A DNA stretch of 11,677 nucleotides from Pseudomonadota bacterium. Lineage in GTDB: Bacteria > Pseudomonadota > Alphaproteobacteria > Acetobacterales > Acetobacteraceae. Made by a program: the position numbers and the translations under genes. Below are positions 6,559 to 11,677 of this stretch, piece after piece. The stretch is from the NCBI GenBank assembly GCA_021780935.1, contig JAJXXT010000012.1, positions 1 through 11,677 of the forward strand. The letters are read 5' to 3'. The notes below the pieces were generated by a model that was given only the letters and a program-made list of their open reading frames with translations, ran no database searches and was not told the origin of the DNA. Position 1 is the stretch's first letter. The number at the start of each line of letters is the position of its first letter.

Positions 6559-7881
6559 ATGCGGGCAGTCTCTGATATTCTCATCGTCGCGTTGCTGATC
6601 GGGGTCAACGCCCTGTTCGCGATGAGCGAAATCGCGCTGGTCTCGGCGAACCGGACCCGGCTCGCGGCACTGGAGTCGCGCGGGGTGGCCGGGGCGGCCG
6701 GAGCGCGGCTGCTTGCCGAACGGCCCGAGCGCTTCATTCCGGTGCTGCAGGCCGGGGTGACGCTGGTCGGGGTGCTGCTCGGCGTGTTCGGCGGTGATCC
6801 GCTCGCGCATGCGCTCGAGCCGTTCCTGGCGCGGCTCGGCAGCACGGCACCCTTCGCCGGCAGCCTTGCCCTGATTCTTTCCGTGCTGGTGGTGATGCTG
6901 CTGACGCTGCTGTTCGGCGAGCTGGTGCCCAAGCAGCTCACGCTGCGCGCGCCGGAGCGCTTCGCCATGCTGTTCGCCCGCCCGGTGCGGGCGCTGACCG
7001 CGATTGGCTGGCCGCTGGTCTGGGTGCTTTCGGCCGCCTCCCACCTGGTGCTGCGCAGCCTCGGCGCGGGCGAGGGGACGGCCGAGGACGTGACCGAAGA
7101 GGAGCTGAAGGTGCTGCTGGCCGAGGGCGAGCGCAGCGGCGTGATCGAGACCGAGGAGCGCGACATGATCGAGCGCGTCCTGCGCCTCGCCGACAAGCCC
7201 GCGCGCGCGATCATGACGCCGCGCACCGAGCTGGTGTGGATCGACCGCACCGACAGCGAGGCGGAGATCCTGCGCACCATCGCCTCCTCGCCGCAGTCGC
7301 GCTTCGTGGTCTGCGAGGGGCGGGTGGACAACGTCGTCGGCGTGGTGCGGGCGAAGGACGTGCTGGCGCAGAAGGTCGGCGGGGCGGCGGTCGATCTCGG
7401 CGCGGTGCTGGCGCGGCCGATCGTCATTCCGGACACGATCACCGCGCTCGAGGCGCTGGAGCGGTTCCGCGGCGACGATCTCGGGCTCGCGCTCGTGCTC
7501 GACGAATATGGCAGCTTCGAGGGCGTGGTGACGGCGACCGACGTGCTCGACGCCATCGTCGGCGACCCCGAGGACGCGGCGCCGGCGGCGGACACGCCCG
7601 AGGGCGAGGAGGCGCGCGAGCTGCTGCTCGACGGGCTGATGCCGGTGGACGAGGCCAAGGCGCGGCTCGCCCTGCCGGCGCTGCCCGCCGAGGGCCAGTA
7701 TCACACGCTCGGCGGCCTGCTGCTCGCCCTGCTGCGCCGGGTGCCGCGGGTCGGCGACCGCATCGTCTTCGGCGGCTGGCAGTTCGAGGTGGTGGCGATG
7801 GACGGGCGGCGCGTCGAGCGCGTGCGCGCCATCCGCGAGGAGGAGGCGCAGCTGCCGGCCGGCGCCCGGCCGGGCGGCTGA
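6559..7881 (+). CDS. CNNM/CorC-type transporter-associated protein (DUF21, CBS pair, CorC/HlyC domain)
   Basis: A 440-residue membrane protein of the family often annotated 'hemolysin' (TlyC/YtfL/YhdP-like). Members are linked to Mg2+ efflux or divalent-cation homeostasis rather than to haemolysis. The N-terminal DUF21/CNNM domain (about 1-175) has hydrophobic helices near 4-26, 62-80, 102-120 and 143-166, and carries the conserved SEIALVSANR (23-32) and GELVPKQLTLR (120-130) motifs. An acidic linker (EEELKVLLAEGERSG) leads to two CBS domains, about 215-275 and 285-340, where adenine nucleotides bind. The CorC/HlyC domain follows at about 355-430. The start ATG 6559 is preceded by GGAAGGGG; the frame stays open far upstream only because of high G+C. 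It is a single-gene unit, divergent from the DUF3429 gene and convergent with gpt, whose stop is 7 nt away. Mg2+ as substrate is inferred from the family. Confidence 0.93.
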   Translation: MRAVSDILIVALLIGVNALFAMSEIALVSANRTRLAALESRGVAGAAGARLLAERPERFIPVLQAGVTLVGVLLGVFGGDPLAHALEPFLARLGSTAPFAGSLALILSVLVVMLLTLLFGELVPKQLTLRAPERFAMLFARPVRALTAIGWPLVWVLSAASHLVLRSLGAGEGTAEDVTEEELKVLLAEGERSGVIETEERDMIERVLRLADKPARAIMTPRTELVWIDRTDSEAEILRTIASSPQSRFVVCEGRVDNVVGVVRAKDVLAQKVGGAAVDLGAVLARPIVIPDTITALEALERFRGDDLGLALVLDEYGSFEGVVTATDVLDAIVGDPEDAAPAADTPEGEEARELLLDGLMPVDEAKARLALPALPAEGQYHTLGGLLLALLRRVPRVGDRIVFGGWQFEVVAMDGRRVERVRAIREEEAQLPAGARPGG

Positions 7882-7888
7882 GCGGCAG

Positions 7889-8371
7889 TCAGTCCGGCGC
7901 TGCCTGACGGCGCGCGAGGGGCGGGGCGAATTGCGGCTCGGTGTCCCAGGGGAACAGGATCCAGGTGTCCTGGCTCACCTCGGTGATGAAGGTATCGACC
8001 AGCGGCTTGCCGGCGGGCTTGGCATAGACCGCGGCGAAATGCGCCTTCGGCAGCAGGCCGCGGACGATGCGCGCCGTCGTCCCGGTATCGACCAGGTCGT
8101 CGACGATGAGGAAGCCATCGCCGTCGCCGGCCGCGACCGGCGGCTTGGTGACGCGCGGCTCGCCCTTCGCCTCCTCGTCGTAGGTGATGACGGAGACGCT
8201 CTCGATCAGCCGGATCTCGAGCTCACGCGCGACGATCGCGGCCGGGATCAGCCCGCCGCGGGTGATCGCGACGATGCCGCGGAACGGGCCGCTGCCCATC
8301 AGCCGCCAGGCGAGCGCGCGGGCATCGCGGTGCAACTGGTCCCAGGTGACCGCGTAATAACGCTCCGCCAT
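7889..8371 (-). CDS. gpt: Xanthine phosphoribosyltransferase (XGPRT)
   Basis: A 160-residue purine salvage enzyme that joins xanthine, guanine or hypoxanthine to PRPP, giving XMP, GMP or IMP. It matches E. coli Gpt closely in length and layout: [14 protein letters not shown] at the N-terminus, the ITRGG PPi-binding loop (36-40), the PRPP motif [13 protein letters not shown] at 88-100, and the [10 protein letters not shown] and DTWILFPWD segments that form the base pocket. No membrane segment is seen, although the E. coli enzyme associates with the inner membrane. The ATG overlaps the csaA stop by one base (TGATG), so it is the second gene of a two-gene unit and probably depends on csaA translation. 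Its stop faces that of the CNNM-type gene across 7 bp, with no obvious terminator (no T-tract). Confidence 0.93.
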   Translation of the reverse strand: MAERYYAVTWDQLHRDARALAWRLMGSGPFRGIVAITRGGLIPAAIVARELEIRLIESVSVITYDEEAKGEPRVTKPPVAAGDGDGFLIVDDLVDTGTTARIVRGLLPKAHFAAVYAKPAGKPLVDTFITEVSQDTWILFPWDTEPQFAPPLARRQAAPD

Positions 8372-8703
8372 CAGAACATCCGCGCGCCGGGCGGCACGTC
8401 CTGGTCCGGGCGCAGCAGCACCACTTCGCCGTCGGGATCGGGCACGCCGAGCGTCAGCACCTCGGAGGCAAACCCGGCGATGCGCCGCGGCGGGAAGTTC
8501 ACCACCGCCATCACCAGGCGGCCGAGCAGGGTCGCGGGCGTATAGTGGCGGGTGATCTGCGCCGACGACTGGCGGACGCCGATCTCCGGCCCGAAATCAA
8601 TGCGCAGCCTGATCGAGGGCTTGCGCGCCTCGGGGAAAGGCAGGGCCTCGATGACGCGCCCCACCCTGATGTCGATCCTGTCGAAATCCTCGATCGTCGC
8701 CAC
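8371..8703 (-). CDS. csaA: CsaA, tRNA-binding-domain chaperone-like protein
   Basis: A 110-residue single-domain protein with the OB-fold tRNA-binding domain (EMAP/Trbp111 type). In Bacillus, CsaA is a homodimer with export-chaperone activity, and its structure points to tRNA binding. The sequence follows Bacillus CsaA along its whole length: [10 protein letters not shown] (6-15), [25 protein letters not shown] (36-51), [13 protein letters not shown] (66-78) and the C-terminal VVLLRPD. I chose GTG 8703 because GGGGAG at 8715-8710 lies exactly 6 nt upstream and the protein then has the family length; the frame stays open far upstream as an antisense shadow. It leads a csaA-gpt unit and is divergent from the GGT-like gene. 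Its role in this organism is not established by the sequence. Confidence 0.93.
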   Translation of the reverse strand: MATIEDFDRIDIRVGRVIEALPFPEARKPSIRLRIDFGPEIGVRQSSAQITRHYTPATLLGRLVMAVVNFPPRRIAGFASEVLTLGVPDPDGEVVLLRPDQDVPPGARMF

Positions 8704-8709
8704 AGGCTT

Positions 8710-8715
8710 CTCCCC
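8710..8715 (-). promoter_or_regulatory. Ribosome binding site that fixes the GTG start of csaA
   Basis: GGGGAG on the minus strand with a 6-nt spacer to GTG 8703. This selects the GTG start inside a frame that is open for more than 2.6 kb further upstream. Confidence 0.7.
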
Positions 8716-8799
8716 GCCGGATGACACAGCAATGCCCGCTTGCCGGGCCGTTGCCAATACGGGCGGTGCATGCGAGATCTTCGCGCATCCGAAGGGGGG
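8716..8799. promoter_or_regulatory. Divergent csaA / GGT-like leader region with short repeats
   Basis: The gap between csaA and the GGT-like gene is about 100 bp in all. Two TTGCC copies (8740-8744 and 8751-8755) are one helical turn (11 bp) apart. A 5-bp inverted repeat, ATGCG/CGCAT, spans 8770-8788 around AGATCT, immediately before the GAAGGGGGG ribosome binding site (8791-8799). GCCCG/CGGGC (8734-8748) forms another short palindrome. Any could be an operator. The only -35-like element on the minus strand is TTGGCA at 8758-8753, and it has no good -10 partner. Confidence 0.3.
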
Positions 8800-8802
8800 A
8801 TG

Positions 8803-10395
8803 ATGCGCGATTTCCACGCTCCGGGCCGTAGCCCTGTTTATGCAACCGAGGGCATGGCCGCGACGTCGATGCCGCTCGCCACCCTGACCGCGCTCGACGT
8901 GCTGCGCGCCGGCGGCAACGCGCTCGACGCCGCCATCGCCGCCTGCGCCGTGCTCTGCGTCATCGAGCCGCAATCGACGGGGATCGGCGGCGACTGCTTC
9001 TGCCTCTATGCGCCGGCCGCGGGCGGCGTGGTGGCACTGAACGGCTCCGGTCGGGCGCCGGTGGCGGCCAGCCTCGATGTCTTCGAGCGCCAGGGCATCG
9101 ACCGGATCGATCCGCAGTCGCCGCATGCGGTCACCGTGCCGGGCGCGATCAGCGCCTGGGAGACGCTGCTCGCGGCGCACGGCACCAGGGGGCTCGACGA
9201 ATTGCTGCGCCCGGCGATCCGCTGCGCCGAGGAGGGGTTCGCGGTGCATCCGCGCGTCGGGCTCGAATGGGCGGACGGCGCGGAGAAGCTGCGCCGCGGC
9301 GGCGCCTTGGCGCTGCTGCCCGGCGGGCGCGCGCCGGCGGTCGGCGAGGTGATGCGCCAGCCGGCCCTGGCGGCGACGCTGCGCGCCATCGCCCGGCACG
9401 GCGCGCGCGCCTTCTACGAGGGACCGATCGCCGCTGACATGGTGGCGACGCTGCGCGGGCGCGGCGGGCTGCACACCGAAGCCGATTTCGCCGCCGGCCG
9501 GACGGCCGCGAACTTCGTCGAGCCGATCTCGATCGGCTGGCACGGCATGACGGTCTGGCAGTGCCCGCCCAATGGCTCGGGCCTGCTGGTGCTGCAGATC
9601 CTCGGCGTGCTGGAGCGGCTGGGAAGGGCGCCGGACGGGCCGCTCGGCAGCCTGCGCCTGCACCGTCACATGGAGGCGGCGCGGCTCGCCTATCGCGACC
9701 GCGATGCCTTCGTCGCCGATCCCTCCCAGGTCGACGTGCCGGTCAGGAAGCTGCTCGACCCGGCCTATCTCGATGCGCTGGCGGCGCTGATCGAGGACGA
9801 CCGCGCGATGGCGATGCCGGCGGCGGGCGAAGCGGCGATGCCGGTGCATGCCGACACCGTCTACCTCTGCGTCGTCGACCGCGACGGCAATGCGTGCAGC
9901 TTCATCAACTCGCTGTTCGAGGGGTTCGGCTCCGGCATCTATGCGCCCGAGGCGGGCGTGCTGCTGCAGAACCGCGGCTACGGCTTCGTGCTCGAGCGCG
10001 GCCACCCCAACGCCATCGCGCCGGGCAAGCGCCCGCTGCACACGATCATTCCGGGCATGGTAACGAAGGACGGCCAGGCGGTGATGCCCTACGGCGTCAT
10101 GGGCGGGCATTTCCAGCCGACCGGGCAGACGCTGCTGCTCGCCAATCATTTCGACTACGGACTCGATCTGCAGGAAGCGATCGACCTGCCGCGGCTCTAC
10201 CCGCGCCTGGGTCGGATCCAGGTGGAGCGCGGCATCCCGGCGGGTGCCCGCGACGGGCTCGCGCGGCGCGGGCATGCGATCGAGGAGGCGGCGAAGCCGC
10301 ATGGCGGCGGCCAGGCGATCTGGATCGACCGCGCGCGCGGCTGCATGGTCGCGGGCTCGGATCCGCGCAAGGACGGCCTCGCCCTCGGCTACTGA
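8803..10395 (+). CDS. Gamma-glutamyltransferase family Ntn hydrolase (cytoplasmic, variant active site)
   Basis: A 530-residue proenzyme of the GGT family, expected to cleave itself before T352 (in ADTVYLCVVD) and then use that threonine as nucleophile. Visible features are the N-terminal DVLRAGGNALDAAIAA, EPQSTGIGGDCF (55-66), the substrate-arginine region GSGRAP (R84), FGSGI (375-379) and MGGHFQPTGQ (433-442). No signal peptide is present, unlike periplasmic E. coli GGT. Several canonical residues differ: the TTH after the cut is TVY, the usual TYTLN is INSLF, the aspartate that binds the glutamyl amino group aligns with glycine in RGYGF (391-395), and the oxyanion-hole SS pair is HT in PLHTIIPGM. 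This pattern occurs in the YwrD-like/HpxW-like branch, whose HpxW hydrolyses oxamate. A non-glutathione amide substrate is therefore plausible. ATG 8803 fits the GAAGG spacing best; ATG 8800 is also possible. It is first in an operon with the GST and amidase genes. Confidence 0.9.
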   Translation: MRDFHAPGRSPVYATEGMAATSMPLATLTALDVLRAGGNALDAAIAACAVLCVIEPQSTGIGGDCFCLYAPAAGGVVALNGSGRAPVAASLDVFERQGIDRIDPQSPHAVTVPGAISAWETLLAAHGTRGLDELLRPAIRCAEEGFAVHPRVGLEWADGAEKLRRGGALALLPGGRAPAVGEVMRQPALAATLRAIARHGARAFYEGPIAADMVATLRGRGGLHTEADFAAGRTAANFVEPISIGWHGMTVWQCPPNGSGLLVLQILGVLERLGRAPDGPLGSLRLHRHMEAARLAYRDRDAFVADPSQVDVPVRKLLDPAYLDALAALIEDDRAMAMPAAGEAAMPVHADTVYLCVVDRDGNACSFINSLFEGFGSGIYAPEAGVLLQNRGYGFVLERGHPNAIAPGKRPLHTIIPGMVTKDGQAVMPYGVMGGHFQPTGQTLLLANHFDYGLDLQEAIDLPRLYPRLGRIQVERGIPAGARDGLARRGHAIEEAAKPHGGGQAIWIDRARGCMVAGSDPRKDGLALGY

Positions 10396-10431
10396 GACGA
10401 GCCCGGTGCCATCAAATCGGGGAGGAAACGG

Positions 10432-11046
10432 ATGCTGCTCTACAACTCTATCGGCCCGAACCCGCGCGTCGTGCGCATGTTCGCTGCCGAGAAGGGGATC
10501 GACCTCGCCAGGCAGGAGGTCGACCTGCGCGGCGGCGAGAACCGGCGCGAGCCCTATCTCTCCAGCGTCAATCCGACGGGCACGATGCCGGCGCTCGGCC
10601 TCGACGACGGCAGGGTGCTGAGCGAGATCACGGCGATCTGCGAGTATCTCGACGAGCTGAAGCCGGTGCCGCCGCTGATCGGCACCACCCCCGAGGAGCG
10701 CGCCGAGACGCGGATGTGGGTGCGGCGCATCGACCTCAGCTATATCGAGAACCTGACCAACGGCTTCCGCTACTCGGAAGGCCAGAAGCTGTTCGCCGGG
10801 CGCATCCGGCTCATTCCGCAGGCGGCGGACGACCTCAAGCTCAAGGCCGCCGAGGCGCTGGCCTGGCTCGACCGGCAGCTCGCCGGCCGCAGCTTCGTCT
10901 GCGGCGAGCGGATGACGCTGGCGGACGTGATGCTCTTTGTCTTCCTCGACTTCGCCGGCCAGGTGAAGCAGCCCTTCGACCCCGGGCTGCGGACCATCGG
11001 CGCCATCTACGAGCGCATGAAATCCCGCCCCTCCGCCGCAGCATGA
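10432..11046 (+). CDS. Glutathione S-transferase family protein
   Basis: A 204-residue cytosolic GST-like protein. The thioredoxin-fold N-domain (1-78) begins MLLYNSIGPNPRVVRM, has the cis-proline turn NPTGTMPAL (P53), and carries the glutathione-contact segment LSEITAICEYLDE (63-75). In that segment the common E-S pair reads E-I, a change I recall from other bacterial GSTs. The helical C-domain (about 88-204) contains MTLADVMLF (161-169), the conserved N-capping aspartate motif. A strong Shine-Dalgarno, GGGGAGG at 10419-10425, lies 6 nt before the ATG, so this gene is translated in its own right, although only 36 bp separate it from the GGT-like gene. It may conjugate, reduce or merely bind glutathione adducts; its place between a GGT-like enzyme and an amidase suggests catabolism or detoxification of an amide or electrophilic compound. 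The substrate is unknown. Confidence 0.92.
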   Translation: MLLYNSIGPNPRVVRMFAAEKGIDLARQEVDLRGGENRREPYLSSVNPTGTMPALGLDDGRVLSEITAICEYLDELKPVPPLIGTTPEERAETRMWVRRIDLSYIENLTNGFRYSEGQKLFAGRIRLIPQAADDLKLKAAEALAWLDRQLAGRSFVCGERMTLADVMLFVFLDFAGQVKQPFDPGLRTIGAIYERMKSRPSAAA

Positions 11047-11056
11047 CGAGGACCGC

Positions 11057-11677
11057 ATGACCGAACCCTGTGATCTCCCGGCGATCGAGGCCCGCGCGCT
11101 GATCGGCCGGCGCGCGCTCTCGCCGGTCGAGCTGCTGGCGAGCTGCATCGGCCGCATCGAGGCGACCGACCACGCGATCAACGCCATGGTCGCGCGCGAC
11201 TTCGAGCGCGCCCGCGCGGCCGCGAAGGCCGCCGAGGCGGCGGTGATGCGCGGGGCCAGGCTGGGCGCGCTGCACGGGCTGCCGGTCGGCATCAAGGACC
11301 TCACCGAGACGGCCGGCCTGCGCACCACGTTCGGCAGCCCGATCTATCGCGATCACGTGCCGGCGCATGACGAGCGGCTGGTCGCCGATCTGCGGGCGGC
11401 CGGTGCCATCGTCGTCGGCAAGACCAACACGCCGGAATGGGGCGCCGGCGCCAACACGCGCAACGCCGTCTACGGCGCGACCGGCAACCCGCACGACCCC
11501 ACGAAGTCGGCGGCCGGCTCGTCGGGCGGCTCGGCGGCCGCGCTCGCCGTCGGCCAGGTGCCGATCGCGAGCGGCAGCGACATGGGCGGCTCGCTACGCA
11601 ACCCCGCCGCGTTCTGCGGCATCACCGGCTTCCGCCCGAGCCCCGGCGTGGTGCCCTCGGCCAAGCGCGGCCTCGGC
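11057..11677 (+). CDS. Amidase-signature family hydrolase (C-terminus beyond the right edge)
   Basis: The first 207 residues of an amidase-signature enzyme; complete members are usually about 450-500 residues. The full Ser-cisSer-Lys triad is already visible: K80 in GLPVGIKDL, cis-S155 in AAGSSGGSAAA, and nucleophile S179 in GSDMGGSLRNPA, with the 24-residue spacing between the two serines seen in this family. The N-terminal helix with ALSPVELLASCIGRIE is typical of the non-GatA amidases. GatA itself is less likely, because no gatB or gatC is near and the wording differs. The gene begins 10 bp after the GST stop, with GAGGA at 11048-11052 as ribosome binding site, and closes the visible part of the GGT-GST-amidase operon. 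It hydrolyses carboxamides or related C-N bonds; the actual substrate cannot be read from the sequence. Confidence 0.93.
   Translation, partial: MTEPCDLPAIEARALIGRRALSPVELLASCIGRIEATDHAINAMVARDFERARAAAKAAEAAVMRGARLGALHGLPVGIKDLTETAGLRTTFGSPIYRDHVPAHDERLVADLRAAGAIVVGKTNTPEWGAGANTRNAVYGATGNPHDPTKSAAGSSGGSAAALAVGQVPIASGSDMGGSLRNPAAFCGITGFRPSPGVVPSAKRGLG

Noticed and set aside
7882..7908. Short inverted repeats (GGCAG/CTGCC and GTCAG/CTGAC) between the CNNM-type gene and gpt as a bidirectional terminator
   Set aside because: Stems are only five base pairs with 11-nt loops, no T-tract follows, and most of it lies inside the gpt coding sequence.
8704..11328. A stop-free minus-strand frame of more than 2.6 kb continuing upstream of csaA, antisense to the GGT, GST and amidase genes
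   Set aside because: Its translation is Arg/His/Asp/Gln-rich low-complexity sequence with no recognisable domain. The opposite strand holds three clear families with intact motifs. In G+C-rich genes one antisense frame is commonly free of stops.

Overview
The window is a G+C-rich piece of bacterial chromosome (about 70% G+C by eye) that is almost entirely coding. I can support eleven protein genes; two of them are cut by the window edges. I saw no rRNA, tRNA, CRISPR array, transposase or phage gene. The ComM-type protein has the wording usual for Alphaproteobacteria, and the tightly overlapping high-GC genes fit that class. Rhodospirillales/Acetobacteraceae is my best guess, at low confidence and from general impression only.

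Layout. (1) Positions 1-2240, minus strand: an acetylpolyamine-amidohydrolase-like deacetylase overlaps by ATGA a YifB/ComM Mg-chelatase-like ATPase that runs off the left edge. (2) Positions 2368-3879, plus strand: a divergent M81 (MlrC/microcystinase family) metallopeptidase. (3) Positions 3809-6426, minus strand, transcribed right to left: a five-helix DUF3429 membrane protein, a KDPG-aldolase family enzyme, a 2-keto-3-deoxygluconate kinase and a GNAT acetyltransferase. All junctions are coupled, and the last gene overlaps the convergent M81 gene by 71 bp. (4) Positions 6559-7881, plus strand: a CNNM/CorC-type protein with a DUF21 domain, two CBS domains and a CorC/HlyC domain. (5) Positions 7889-8703, minus strand: CsaA (tRNA-binding domain chaperone-like protein) and xanthine phosphoribosyltransferase in a 1-nt overlap. 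(6) Positions 8803-11677, plus strand: a cytoplasmic gamma-glutamyltransferase-like Ntn hydrolase, a glutathione-S-transferase-like protein and an amidase-signature hydrolase that runs off the right edge.

How they work together. KdgK and the aldolase form the two-step conversion of 2-keto-3-deoxy-gluconate to pyruvate and glyceraldehyde 3-phosphate, the shared end of hexuronate and aldonate catabolism. The GGT-like/GST/amidase series looks like a small catabolic or detoxification operon acting on amide or glutathione-type compounds. The deacetylase and M81 genes are two hydrolases of unusual amide bonds sharing a 127-bp divergent control region. The remaining genes are housekeeping-like.

I did not find a convincing undescribed defence or mobile system. 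The most useful leads are the altered active-site residues in the aldolase and in the GGT-like enzyme, the GGT-GST-amidase operon, and the run-on C-terminus of the acetyltransferase.
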